A stretch of DNA of 64,000 nucleotides from Lepidostoma basale (GCA_022606425.2 JAHDVF020000986.1:392001-456000); one strand, 5' to 3'. Positions 24,330 to 35,877 are shown, numbered from the stretch's first letter. Numbers and translations are program-made. The notes: generated by a model from the sequence alone, not told the origin.

Positions 24330-24890
24330 CAGACTGCTGAGTTTCAGTGAAGAATCGGTCTTGGGTAGGCGGCATATGGCAATCTGAAGAAGTTCTTTGA
24401 TAGTAAGATTCCCCAGTGTCTGAAACGTAAAATGTATGATGCGTACTTCCAGTACTGACATATAGAGCAGAAACACTATCCCTCACCAAGTCGACCATAA
24501 GGAGACTCCGTGTAGCACAGAGGAAATACGAAAGAGCCATACTACACGAAAGACTCTCAGACCGGATAAGAAATACTGAAATACGTAGAAGGTCGGGAGT
24601 AACAATAACGTCGTCGCAAGGGTAGTGAAGCTTAAATTGTTATTTGCATGACATGTTGCCAGATTGGTAGAAGATAGATGGACCAGAAGGGTGGTAGAGT
24701 GGAGAAAAAAAAAAAAGACAAACGAAACAGAGGGAGACCCCCCACACGATAGTCCGATGACATTAGAAGAATTGCTGGCGATTGGATGCAAAAGGCACAA
24801 GATAGGGATACATGGAAAAGTATGGGGGAGACCTATGTCCAGCAGTGAACGACAAGGGCTGTCTAAGTAAAGTAAGTAAAGTTATCAGTT
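24330..24890 (+). mobile_element. Lepidopteran RTE-type LINE, C-terminal part
   Basis: Across frameshifts the plus strand reads VLPVLTYGAET.SLTKSTIRRLRVAQRKYERAI, then ARLVEDRWTRRVVEW and GRPPTRWSDDI. It ends with 'cctatgtccagcagtgaacg' and a short (aagt)n tail. The last motif is the hallmark 3' end of a common moth/butterfly RTE family. Confidence 0.82.
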
Positions 24891-25385
24891 AAAATCAAGT
24901 TGTTCCAAACGACTAAATAAATCTTATTTATTTGAAATATCCATAATTCAGTTAACACCAATAAATAATCTGAATAGTTCCAACGATGAATAATTAACGC
25001 CCGAGTTAAAACACAGTGTACCCGCCTGCTACAAAAATTACCCGCCAGACCGTCAATTCATACAGAGATCCGAGATGCCACACTGAACTTGATCCGTCCG
25101 ATTATATTACGGACCATTGTTCCGTGAGCTGGTTAGTGAATCGCGCACCACTGCCAAATGGTCTGGCGCGATAGATTCCGTGTGAATGAACCTTTAACTA
25201 AACATCCACCATATTAGGTCAAACGCAGCTTAGGTAGGACTTTCATATTTGAAATACATGGATGAAATTATTAATAGAGTCACGTTTAACTCCTTATATT
25301 TTTACATTTAAGTCACTAATCTTTTTACTACTGATCGGTTTTGTGACTCCGTTTATTCACCAAAGCGATCAAATTACTTCAAAGA
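24891..25385. other. No gene; unique GC-richer patch
   Basis: 25000-25190 is non-repetitive and balanced in composition ('acccgccagaccgtcaattc'). Nothing coding. Confidence 0.4.
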
Positions 25386-25389
25386 CGGA

Positions 25390-25620
25390 TTATCTTAATA
25401 GATGGCGCTAGTGAAGATGGACCTACCAACAGTGAAGTTAATAAAAAATATTAACATACGTGGTGTCATAAGAAGGGCGGAATGGTGAATGTTGTTAAAC
25501 TTAAAGTGATCGCTTAACCCAACCAATGACAGGTCATAAGTCCTGTAAACGCCTCGACTACCATATTCTGTTTCCAAATAATTTACATCTTTGAGTTTCT
25601 ATTGAGATACAATTAATCCT
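25390..25620. repeat. Family G fold-back, one arm and spacer
   Basis: Spacer 'atagatggcgctagtgaaga' and right arm 'gcttaacccaaccaatgaca' ending 'gagatacaattaatcctt'. The left arm is missing. Confidence 0.8.
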
Positions 25621-25644
25621 TAAAAATGATTATACTATAAATAC

Positions 25645-26690
25645 ATAACTAACTAACCATCACGCCGTCTCCCCGAAGGGGTAGGCAGAAAGAATGGACT
25701 GCCACACTTTTCTTTCCTGACATATTTCTCTCGCTTCCTCAACATTCATACATCGCGTCATGCACGCGCGTCGACTTCTCTGACTCCTCACATGGCCGAC
25801 ATTCAATATTTGATTTATTAGATCGTGCCACGTTTTCCTCGGTCTTCCTCTATTTCTGGTTCCATTTACATCATTAACATATAATTTTTTTACCATTCTT
25901 TCTTCATTCATTCTTTCAATATGTCCAAACCATCTTAATGATATTTTGTTCATGACACCATCATTCGCACCGCATTCACTTCTTATATTTTCATTCGGCA
26001 CTCTATCATACACAGAGTATCTACACATTCTTCTAAGAGATCTCATTTCAACTGCATTTATTCTACTTTCATCCTTCTTTTGCTAGTTCCATGCTTCGCT
26101 TCCATACATAAGGGTCGGTAGAAGAACACCATTGTGCACTGCCATTCTAGCTTTTTTTGATAGGTTTTTGTTTTGCGATGACAACTTTAAGTGCACCATT
26201 CACTTTGTTGCCTGCCCCAACCCTTCTTTCAATATCCCTCTCCACTCGCTTATCTCTTGTAAACATACTACCTAAATACACGAACTCAACTACTTGCTCC
26301 AAATTTTCACCATTCACGCTAATGTTGCAGACTGTCGTGGTTTCTTCCTTTTCAAAAATCATTACCTTTGACTTAATAACATTCATCATCAGATCATTTC
26401 GCATGCATACCTCATACATACAATTCACCAGGACTTGTAGTTCATGCTCGTTGTCAGCAAGAAAGGACAGCGTCATCCGCATACAAGAGACAGCTTACTG
26501 ACACTCCGCTCATTTTGGCACCTACATCCAACCCTTTCAGCTCTTTCATACAGTTGTCCATATACAGATAAAATAACCACGGGGACATTACGCAACCCTG
26601 TTTGACACCTTTATTGATATCAAACCAGGCTGTAAGATCTCCATTTACTCTGACACTAGCAGTGCTTTCTGTGTATAGCGAATACATATT
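25645..26690 (-). mobile_element. TTAG-tailed LINE with RT core, broken
   Basis: The longest LINE copy here. Minus strand: INKGVKQGCVMSPWLFYLYMDNC, then SCLLYADDAVLSC (catalytic YADD), [37 protein letters not shown] and [18 protein letters not shown]. The 3' UTR hairpin and (TTAG)n tail follow. Frameshifts split it into several frames. Confidence 0.9.
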
Positions 26691-27056
26691 ACTGTTAAAT
26701 TTATTGTTTCTTGAACAATGATGTAAAACTCCATATGAAATAATTAATACGAATGAAATAGTCAGTTTTCTAGAAGTTTTATTATTTGAATAACGATTAT
26801 ACTACAAATATATATTACTGTTAAATTTATTGTTTCTTGAACAATGATGTAAAACTCCATGTGAAATAATTAATACGAATGAAATGGTCAATTTTCTAGA
26901 AGTTTTATAATATTTAATGGGAATGACATGTTTCGCCCTTCTAAGGCATTATTAAATGTTTGATAATGCCTTAGAAGGGCGAAACATGCCATTCCCATAA
27001 AATATAATAAAACTTCTAGAAAACTGACGTTTTAATTCGTATTAATTGTTAAAGTG
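26691..27056. repeat. Fold-back family A, one complete and one partial copy
   Basis: The flank 'ttgtttcttgaacaatgatg' plus 'tacgaatgaaa' occurs twice (from 26701 and 26826). The second continues as a full palindrome centred near 26960. Confidence 0.82.
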
Positions 27057-27059
27057 TTA

Positions 27060-27155
27060 AAATTTATAACAGTTATCACAATTTATTTTCATTCACTGAG
27101 AATGTCGCGACAGCTGTATTGCCAACCGATATTGGCATCATCAGGTGTTACAAAA
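27060..27155. repeat. Fold-back family B, single arm
   Basis: 'gaatgtcgcgacagctgtat' and 'gccaaccgatattggcatca' followed by 'tcaggtgttaca'. The GAAAC box is changed (AATAC). Confidence 0.75.
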
Positions 27156-27358
27156 AACTAAAGTAACAAATGAAAAGACTTACTATTTATAGGGCAAAGA
27201 AACTCATTAGTGTGGTTAGTCATAGTTAAAATTTAGTATGCGAAATCTGTTGACAATTTTACAAACAAATATAACAAAGGTGGGAAAAACAGTGATTAGA
27301 AGGGACAATTATACGTACAGGAAATAAAAGGGTATTGTCACAGTTTATATTGACTATA

Positions 27359-28908
27359 CTACAGCCGTTTGAAACGGAGTCGTGGGGCCATAAATGTCAA
27401 TAGAAATAGGGATGGGAAGCCCCAGGACTGTTATCGGTATACGGCTACCTGCTCTCGTGGTGTCGATGAGTCACTATAATGATTTTGTAATGATATGTAC
27501 GTTATGATATGTACGATGAGTCACTAATGATTGGTTTTTACCGAATGCAGTGCTTTTTTGTTATAAATGTGTTTACTGCAATTAAATGAATTCATTCGTG
27601 TGTCACCACTCGTCACGCACTATGGATACTTTATTTTCCAACATTGATTTGAAGAAATTACATGGCGATATTAGCCCTCAAACTCGAACAGTGATTCACA
27701 ACGTATTCTTGTTTGTCAATGAATTGAAAAGTGATCCGAATAAAATAGCTTCTCTTAATTTCAACAAACCACGTGAAATGGCCGCGTTTATTTGTGGTGT
27801 GAGTAGAGTGACAGTGGACCGAATAAAGACTGAATTATTGCACTCAAGCAGCCCCTGTACACCAAGAGCAAATTTTAAGAAACAAGAAACTGTCACCAAT
27901 ATTGACGATTTTGATAAAAGTGTATTGAAGCGGACTGTAGGTTCATTTTATGATAGTGGAGAGTATCCGTCCGTGGCGAAAATATTAGAAAAATACCGAG
28001 AGCAATTACCTGATTTTAAATGCGGGAAAACTTCGATGAGAACACTCATGAAGGAGATTGGGTTCAAGTATAAGAAAAATGCCGAAGGACGTAAATATTT
28101 AATGGAAAGAACAGATATTGTTTGTGCCAGAATGGACTTTTTTAGGAAATTGGATTTACTTAGAAGAACTAACGATCAGCGGCCGCGTTTCTATCTGGAT
28201 GAAACATGGATTAATCAAAACCATTCAAGAAAGCGTATGTGGCTTGGAAGCAACGATGAAGGAGGTTTCAAGAATCAGCCTATAGGAAAAGGTCAAAGAT
28301 TGATAGTTTGCCATGCTGGTTCCGCAAGGACTGGCTTTGTTCCAGAAGCGAAGCTAATATTTAAAGCGGTAAAATCGAAGGATGCTGATTATCACACAGA
28401 AATGGATGGCGATACATATATGGCATGGTTTTCCGCATTCCTAAATATACTTGAAGAGCCCTCAGTTATTATCGTCGATCACTGATGAAGAAGACTCCGA
28501 TGAGGATTGATACATTTTTTTGTAATATAAACGGCTCTTTTAAGGGCCACAATATGATCTACTTTGTTTTTTATACTTAACTTTCTTTCTGGGTTTATAG
28601 ACATACGGTATACAAATTTTAAAATTAAACAATTTTTCTGTTTTTATTGGTATTTAATTTAGTATCTGGTAGTCACTAATTTCATACTAATTTAAACGCA
28701 CGTAAAACCCATAAATAAAGTTTAATATCAAAACTTTGTTAACTCGTTAAAGTTTATGAACAAGATAAGATAATAAACGTTACTTATCGATATATTTATT
28801 TTATTGTTACGCCCATCCCTAAACCGCTCCATAAGGCCCGTAAGTGCAAGCGAGATAGACATAGGGAAATGATTTATGGCCCCAAGACTCACTTCTGAGC
28901 GGCTCTAG
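27359..28908 (+). mobile_element. Tc1/mariner-like DNA transposon, internally deleted
   Basis: The ends are inverted repeats: CTACAGCCG at the left and the complement of CGGCTCTAG at the right. Similarity runs on to a shared GGGGCCATAAAT about 28 bases in, then a further-in AGGGATGGG on both sides. A TA dinucleotide flanks each end (27357-27358 and 28909-28910), the target duplication expected for this superfamily. Length is 1550 bp, with one transposase ORF inside. Confidence 0.85.
27586..28485 (+). pseudogene. Tc1/mariner-like transposase, C-terminally truncated
   Basis: A 299-codon ORF; translation may start at the second Met, 27622, in MDTLFSNID. Residues about 61-81 (KPREMAAFICGVSRVTVDRI) look like a helix-turn-helix. 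The DDE core starts at FYLDETWINQNH (Asp205) and goes on through KGQRLIVCHAGS to VIIVDH (Asp298), where it stops. The third acidic residue is absent. Right after the stop, another frame (28484-28510) reads an acidic end DEEDSDED plus stop, probably the original C-terminus. An internal deletion with frameshift therefore explains the loss. It cannot be active as it stands. Confidence 0.85.
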
Positions 28909-28911
28909 TAT

Positions 28912-29250
28912 AGGTGAAGAAACTGCAAATAATATTATAAGCAAACACGAAAAAGTGGGAAAACCAGTAATTAGAAAGTAAATTTATACATGGCATAAAT
29001 TCAAGTGCGATGAGTCATAATACATTAGGGACGATAAACATTAGAAGGAAGCAGATTACATTACTAAGCCAAGGAACACAAGTGAAATATAGTATTAATA
29101 TTTTTTTAGATTGTATAAAGGAATTTTTTTATTGTATAATACACCAAGGGGGAATACTCAGGAATTTGGTTATTTATAATATTCAATTCACATTTCTTTG
29201 CTTTCAAGATTTCTAAATTTCCCTATTTCTCTATTTTTTTTTAATTGTTT
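28912..29250. other. No gene seen
   Basis: AT-rich flank of the transposon. Confidence 0.4.
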
Positions 29251-29254
29251 GTTA

Positions 29255-29325
29255 GAAAAGTGTGGCAGTCCATTATTTCTGCCTACCGCTTCGGGGAGAC
29301 GGCGTGATGGTTAGTTAGTTAGTTT
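29255..29325 (+). mobile_element. TTAG-LINE 3' end, very short
   Basis: 'aaagtgtggcagtccattat', 'cttcggggagacggcgtgat' and a (TTAG)n tail. A heavily 5'-truncated insertion. Confidence 0.85.
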
Positions 29326-29482
29326 TTGTTTGTTATATTTAAAAACTTGTGTTTTTGATTTCAAAATGATGCATCATGCATCAATTGAAGAATACAGGGG
29401 AAAAACAAGGAATGTCAGTAGAAGGTTAATTTGAATAAATTGAGAATAAAGCTAATCAAAGTCTATATCTTTCTTTCTTCTT

Positions 29483-29830
29483 TCTTTAATAGCCGTTGTC
29501 GTCCACTGCTGGACACATAGGCCTCCCCCATACTTCTTCATGTATGACATGTCATACGGGGGGTGGTTGGCATTACAACGCCACGCTTGCCAGACGGGTT
29601 GGCGAGGTGTCCTTCCACGTTAGCCTATGCATCAATATTATCCACCGAGGTTATTCACACTCGATCTCTAACATTTCGCATAGTTTCCAGGGAGACCAAA
29701 GTCGAGGAGGTGTGGATAGGTACTTGGGATCAGATCAATCCTCCAGCGTAGCATGGCCATCACCACGGTGATGGCCATGCACCGCTCGAAGAGTCAATAG
29801 GATCCCCCTTACTCCCCCTATATCTAAAAA
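29483..29830 (-). mobile_element. Lepidopteran RTE-type LINE, 3' end
   Basis: 'cgtccactgctggacacata' followed by 'ggcctcccccatacttcttc' is the complement of the tail at 24830 and 56080. Beyond it is decayed LINE C-terminal sequence up to a small inverted repeat at 29750-29785 ('agcatggccatcacc/ggtgatggccatgc'). Confidence 0.65.
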
Positions 29831-30220
29831 AAAAAAAGTCTATATATTTCTTAGCAATTAGCAATTGATTATCTGGCCATAGTCGATGACATACATGATT
29901 TTTTAATATGAAAATTTTACTGTGGATAGATACTTACAAATGCCGCTAGATGCCATTATTACATTTATTTTGAATTTTAACTGACATTCCTTGTTTTTCC
30001 CCTGTAGTCTTCAATTATGGTCGAAATTGACACAATGATTGGTCATCTCCGAAAAGATACTTCTGTTTTTGTATGAAATTTTGTGCTCATATAATCCTGC
30101 TTATATGCTGTAACTGTTATAATATCAAAATATGTATTAACTGAGAATGCAGTATTATAAATTCCAACAGTAATAATGTTGAAGTATCATAGTGTTTCAG
30201 CCAAAACAATGGCTTATTTA
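29831..30220. other. No gene seen
   Basis: A family B-type flank ('gttgaagtatcatagtgttt') is at 30178-30215. The rest is unrecognised. 'aggaatgtcagt' at 29410 and 'actgacattcctt' at 29981 form an inverted repeat. Confidence 0.4.
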
Positions 30221-30224
30221 ATTA

Positions 30225-30413
30225 ATACAAAATTTATGTAATTAACACGAATGAAAACGTCTGTTTTCTAAAAGTTTTATTATCATTTATGTGAATGACA
30301 TGTTTCGCCTATGTTAGACATTTGATAGTGCCTTAGATAGACGAAACATGTCATTCACATACACTATAATAAAACTTCTAGAAAACAGACGTTTTCATTC
30401 GTATTATTGTTTA
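30225..30413. repeat. Fold-back family A, complete
   Basis: 'cacgaatgaaaacgtctgtt' pairs with 'aacagacgttttcattcgta'. It holds 'gaatgacatgtttcgcctat' and 'gacgaaacatgtcattcaca'. Confidence 0.88.
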
Positions 30414-31795
30414 ATATATAGTATTAATAATGTTCCAAAAGTTTCCATCATAATATTGACATGCGAAATCATCAAGCATATTAAAGATGAATCACAACAT
30501 TTTTCATATTCGAGTATTTCAAATTTCGAACAAAATTTTATTATTATCGATTTGATGTCCAACCACTTCTAGAAGTTTAATATCAACATGAGAAGACACT
30601 GGAGAAAATTGTTGCCTGACCGGCATTTTCCCCCCTAAAATTAACAAAAATATCTCCAACACAGTCTCGGAGTGTCGTTCCCGCAACGGATTGGAGAGTC
30701 TTCACTTCTGTTCTTCATATGAGACTTTTTGTTCTGATGGTGTCAGCTCTTGTTTTTATTCGATATATTATCATATCGCTTCTAATATAATAAAAGAAAC
30801 GAAGAAGATTGTAAATTAAAAATCTTTGTTTCCAAATGTATCAAAACATAATCGGTTTAGACTAAAACAAAATAAACTTATTTTTCTGATGTAACCAGTG
30901 AAAAATAATAGACTATCAATGTACTAAACATGCGTTCAATCAATAATTCGAAAATATCATAGACAACATTACAGAAAAACGATTCTCGTAAACATGCCCC
31001 AGCGGGATCATTAGCAGACACCCTAGCTGCGAACTTTGCACTAATGACTCCGAATAACGATTTTAAAAAACGAAATCTAAAATGTCGCGAATATTGAATA
31101 GAGGGGTGGCAACCCCTCCTGTAGTTTCCCCATCACAGCCGTAATGCGATCATCGTTAATTTATAGGGTATCACCATAAAAATAACCAGACTGTTAACAG
31201 GGTATCAGAATCCTATAAAACTCAAGGGTCATAAACTAATGTCAGGGTTCTCACTTTTAATCATTATTATTTGTCTGACCCATTTGCTGTCTGTATTATC
31301 AATTATAATAATAAAAAAAATTACTTTATGAAGCACCATTTTATTTTTCAAAGTTGATCGTTTTGATCTTAAGAATATCGGTTTATTTTGATATCCTTTT
31401 CGAAGACATTTTGGAGATCGCTGCAGTATCCAACTTCAGGGAGATCCAAGATCCCAAAAGGAAAATATTTATGAAGATTTTATACTCTTTTTTAATCCAA
31501 TTTCTTAATATTTCGGTAGTGTGATATTATCAGACTATTACCTATGATTTAATCGCTTCAAACATATGTATGTAGATGTCATGTATTCAATATTTTAGAG
31601 ATATAAAGCTCATGTAAACCCTTATCAATATCTGGAATGCTTTCGTAAAGTCCAACAGAGCTCGTATTGATTTATTTCTGTACATTTGTGACACTAATAA
31701 CCTATTGGAAAACTATTCCTTAGATAATATATTGTTTATGAAAAAATAACCATTCTACGCTGTCACATAAAAACGGTTCTACTTTGGTTTATCTG
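30414..31795. other. No gene seen
   Basis: Unrecognised. A GC-richer unique patch is at about 30980-31170. Confidence 0.4.
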
Positions 31796-31802
31796 TTTGA
31801 AA

Positions 31803-31915
31803 CAGACCCTGTCGGGTCCCCCCAACATTGGCGATCACCTCGACGAACTTGTCCCTGTCCTGCGCCGCTCGGAACTGCTCCTCCACACTCCCTCACATTT
31901 CGCACTCAGGACATC
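31803..31915 (-). mobile_element. LINE C-terminal scrap
   Basis: Minus strand reads SVEEQFRAAQDRDKFVEVIANVGG in one frame, the last part of a LINE ORF2. Related to 19788-19862 and 34850-34915. Confidence 0.6.
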
Positions 31916-32595
31916 TATCTCCTACTGGTAAGATAAACATAACTAACATCTGTGGCGTGTTACTACTCTAAATCACAAAATTTTCATTTATTTATATTTT
32001 TCGATACGTATGCCGTTTATCCCAGCGGTTGCATTTCGCATTAGTATTTTTAAGGTGATACTAATCTAAATCACGTTTTTGACTAGTGACATTTAAAAAA
32101 TACCATTATTAAGATCTACTGAGAGAGTTTTTTAATTTCAACCAATGAAAGTTTAAAATTATAACAAATAAAAATATTATTGAATTTTTCTACAGTGAAC
32201 AGTTATGTAAAATTCATATGAAATATTTAAATTTGCTGAAAACACCCGTATTAACCTTATTAAATATTTATTGAATAATCCCGTGGTGAAATGTTAGTTT
32301 TCTAGGTGTTTTTTTAAATATTTTTCGGGAGTGACATGGCTTTAACAGATGTTTATAGTTTATGTTAATCATTATCAAAACGGTGATATTACCGTAGAAA
32401 GACAAAACATGTAACTTCAATAAAATTGTATTATTTTTCTAGAAAATTAACTCTTTCATCTATATTTAATATGAAAATATTCTAATTAATGAATGCCTCA
32501 GTAACGGCGAAACACTTCTGAAAATAGCGTAGGTCTTTAATTTTCAATATTTATTATTAAAAAAATGCAAACAAAACAATTTTTATTATATATAA
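31916..32595. other. No gene; decayed family A fold-back at 32260-32475
   Basis: 'gttagttttctaggtgtttt' and 'ttttctagaaaattaac' are the arm remains. 'gacaaaacatgtaac' is a decayed motif. Confidence 0.45.
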
Positions 32596-32599
32596 TACA

Positions 32600-32820
32600 A
32601 ACTAACTAACTAACTAACCATCACGCCGTCTCCCCGAAGGGGTAGGCAGAAATAATGGACTGCCACACTTTTCTTTCCTGACATATTTCTCTCGCTTCCT
32701 CAACATTCATACATCGTGTCATGCACGCGCGTCGATTTCTCTGACTCCTCACATGGCCGATATTCAATGAGCGGAGTGTCAGTAAGCTGTCTCTTGTATG
32801 CGGATGACGCTGTCCTTTTG
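32600..32820 (-). mobile_element. TTAG-LINE copy with inverted 5' part
   Basis: 32600-32768 is a minus-strand LINE 3' end (tail, 3' UTR, C-terminus). At 32769 it switches to plus-strand internal LINE sequence (GVSVSCLLYADDAVL), which normally lies about 750 bp upstream. This is the structure left by twin priming. Confidence 0.82.
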
Positions 32821-33520
32821 AACGACGATTCTTTCGACGATTTTGACGATTTTCAAATAATGAACATAAAACTAGGTTCAGCATATTTTAGGGCCCCTTA
32901 TAATATTAAATGTTTCAAAAGGGTTCCGTCGCCAAAAAAGATTGATAACCGCTGATCGGAAAAATACATGTTCATTACTATTAATTATTTACTATGGAGC
33001 TTCATCATCGTTCAAGAAATAATAACAAATGAGACGATTTATCGCGTTGGTTGTGAAAGGGTTAATCGACCCGTTGGTGCATTTTACAGTCAAACATAAA
33101 ACGGCAACTCGGATTTTCACGACTGTGATCTGCCGAGAGAGTCGTTACTTTCAATTTTATATAATAGCGTAGTTATAAATTATCAGAGGTATTAAGATGT
33201 TTGACTAACTTCTGAATAGTTCCAAAAAACTATAAAGACGTAGAAAGATCGTATTATTGTTACCTACGTTTTATTACTAAAGTTCATTAATTAAATTCAC
33301 ATTAATTCTGAAGTACTTACTTTCACATGTTCCATGGTAATACTTGAAATACAAGAATTATACATTTAGATGCTAATGTTATGGGTATGTCTTATCTTTG
33401 TCTGCGTCCGAACGAAGAAATATAATTAAATGAAAAGGAAGGTGAGCGATATTCCATTTAAAACACAAGAACCTTTTATTGATTTAAACATTCATAAAAC
33501 TATCCCGCTTCTTCAAGTCT
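32821..33520. other. No gene seen
   Basis: Includes 'gggttaatcgaccc' at 33059-33072. Otherwise unrecognised. Confidence 0.4.
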
Positions 33521-33524
33521 TCTT

Positions 33525-33690
33525 TTTAAGTTTCAATCCTATGAGTTGTTTCAGCAAAGTCTGATGATATCTTTGCTGGTTCTTGGGATGCCAGTTGGAC
33601 CTTTATTGTTGTAGTTTCCCGTTGATTTCCACATTTTTGTATACAGTATTTTGTATACAATAATTTATTTGAAGTGGAATTTTACATTAT
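33525..33690. repeat. Dispersed repeat shared with 8400-8555
   Basis: It matches in order 'tttgctggttcttgggatg', 'tagtttcccgttgatttcca' and 'catttttgtatac'. Confidence 0.6.
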
Positions 33691-33749
33691 CGTGAATTTA
33701 AATGTACATAGAGAAATACACAAGTATATTTTTTAACAGCTGATATCTG

Positions 33750-34060
33750 AAAAAGTTAATACGAATGAAAATATCCGTTTTCTAGAATTTTTAGAACAAT
33801 TTATGTGAAGGACATGTTTCGCATGTCTCTGAAAATTTCTCATCAAATTACGAGTATAATGTCACCAAAAATATAAAGACATTTTCATCAAAATAAAATA
33901 CGTTATTTAGCTAATGAAAACTAGTTTATTTAAACACCTGATGATGCCAACATCGGTTGGCGAAACAGCTGTCGCGACACTCTCAGTGAATAAAAAGAAA
34001 TTATGATATTACTCTTATAACAGTGTTTTAAATTTTAACAGTAAAAAATGTTGATACAAT
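33750..34060. repeat. Fold-back remnants A and B with an intact motif
   Basis: 33755-33830 is a family A arm. 33938-33973 reads CTGATGA T GCCAAC ATCG GTTGGC GAAACAGCTGTC, the best-preserved motif copy in the window, followed by the family B flank. Confidence 0.8.
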
Positions 34061-34077
34061 ATTTCTTTACTATTTTA

Positions 34078-34215
34078 TATTTAGTGTGCTTCCACTTGTG
34101 TTTATCGTCGACTGGTTTCGGCAGCTTGCTGCCATATTCTGGTGACTTGACCAGAAGATGGCAGCAAGCTGCCGAAACCGGTCGACGATAAACACAAGTG
34201 GAAGCACACTGAATA
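34078..34215. repeat. Fold-back repeat, family C
   Basis: 'gtgcttccacttgtgtttat' at the left is the complement of 'ataaacacaagtggaagcac' at the right. Inside are two opposing 'ggcagcaagctgccgaaacc' blocks, each a hairpin plus GAAAC. Confidence 0.92.
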
Positions 34216-34835
34216 TATGTATAATAACAAATAAATTTTGTATCAATATGTTTTTGTTTTCATTATTTAAAATGAACTTTTACCAAGAAATTTCAATTAA
34301 AAATATTAATTACTTTATTTAGACTCTTAACCACTATCGTTTAAGAAATATTAAATATTTGTAATAAAAACCTAACATGAAGTGGTACACCAATGTTTAT
34401 GTAACGATAAATATCTGGTCTTTATATGTTTTAATTATTTTTTCTTACTCCATAACAGTATTCGCATAAAAAGTGTCAGTTAGTACGTTATCTGACATCG
34501 GCTTGAATCTCAGTGGCCGCTGCACGCGAGACCTTGGTTGGAAATGCAAATCACATGCAAATATTCAATTATATGTGAAAGCCATCGGCGCATGCGCGAG
34601 CTATACTCGAGATCTCATCGTGGATGGCGTTATATAAGCACACATTTACATAATACTGTAAAGCGTCTTAACATGCATGTAACTGCTTTGACAAGAGAGA
34701 AGGGTAGGAAATGCCGATTTTTTTATTAACGTATTGAATATACATATTGTTATATAAGACGTAATTGTGTAATCGACGCCCCTTGCACCTCTTTCATTGC
34801 ACACAAACAAGTGATCGGGAGTCAACTTTCTTCTT
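34216..34835. other. No gene seen
   Basis: AT-rich. A 63-codon ORF at 34538-34729 has no recognisable domain. Confidence 0.4.
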
Positions 34836-34849
34836 CTTTCGGTGCCGTA

Positions 34850-34915
34850 TCAGGCCCCCAACGTTGGCGATCACTGCAGCAAAGGCATCTCTATCCTACG
34901 CCACTTGGAACAGGT
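34850..34915 (-). mobile_element. LINE C-terminal scrap
   Basis: 'caggcccccaacgttggcga' and 'tcactgcagcaaaggcatct'. Same type as 19788 and 31803. Confidence 0.55.
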
Positions 34916-34977
34916 TCTGAACTCTTGTTATTCTTGTTCACACACATTCGTCATTTATTCAAGAATACTCGACCTTA

Positions 34978-35430
34978 TCTTCTTCTTCTTCTTCTTCTTC
35001 GATGGCCCTACAGCCCATTTCGAGCCTTAGCATCCAGTATTCTTCGCCTCCAACTCCTCCTGTCGTCCGCTTCGACCCTCCAATCCGACACTCTTAACAA
35101 TCTTGCTCCATCTCTCCCAACTTCATCCTCCCATCGCAGCCTTGGTCGTCTAATTGGTCTTCTACCACCTGGGTGCCACTCGAGCAATCTTTTTGGGGTT
35201 CGCGATGACGGCATCCTCTGCACGTGACCGGCCCATCTCAGTCTATTCAATCTGACCTCTGTGGAGGGACTCGGAGCTTTGTAAATATGGTACAGCTCGT
35301 CATAATGCCCCACTCTCCAGCCTTCACCGTCATTCACAGGTCCCAGAATTCTGCGCAGCACCCTTCTCTCAAAAGTATCTAGTCGCTCTGCGGATTTCGC
35401 TGTCATTGTCCACGCCTCACATCCATACTC
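34978..35430 (-). mobile_element. LINE ORF2 C-terminus, 132 codons intact
   Basis: Minus ORF 35008-35406: RLDTFERRVLRRILGPVNDG, then WRVGHYDELYHIY, VRLNRLRWAGHVQRM, RPIRRPRLRWEDEV and a stop. It has the layout of the post-RT region of an RTE-like LINE. The (ttc)n at 34978-35000 could be its tail (GAA repeat). Open over its full length, so fairly recent. Confidence 0.8.
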
Positions 35431-35877
35431 GCCCTTATATTCTCATTTATTCATTAATACTTACCTTTATCATGAAATTCGTTATCGCTTAACATTTTTA
35501 TCATAAAATGGGTTTAATTAGGCTTTTTTTTTAATAATCTTCATTATACGAGTACTTATCGTAGCTCTGCAATACAAATTATGTCTTTATATTCTTTAAA
35601 AATTAAAACTCTAGTATTTCATACGTATACATGGATTACACAATAATTAAGGTTATTAAAACTCTTCAAATACAAAATTTAAAATAAAAATGCAAAGCTT
35701 GCTTTGACCCTCGCATCGCAATTGAAAATACTCTCAGCTCATGCAAAAATCGACAACATGTATTATATTTCAAGTGCGTTTTAAAATTGCGACTAACCAT
35801 ATATTCAGTATTAACATTTTATTTTATAATGAAAAAATACATATTCTATAGTAGACTCTCCTACAAAAAATATTTTA
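35431..35877. other. No gene seen
   Basis: AT-rich, unrecognised. Confidence 0.4.

Noticed and set aside
24214..24540. 108-codon minus ORF
   Set aside because: It overlaps the antisense of an RTE-type LINE and has no recognisable domain.
33938..33973. Firm annotation as an active hammerhead ribozyme
   Set aside because: The extra base before stem II and lack of stem I mean activity is unsupported; kept only as a finding.
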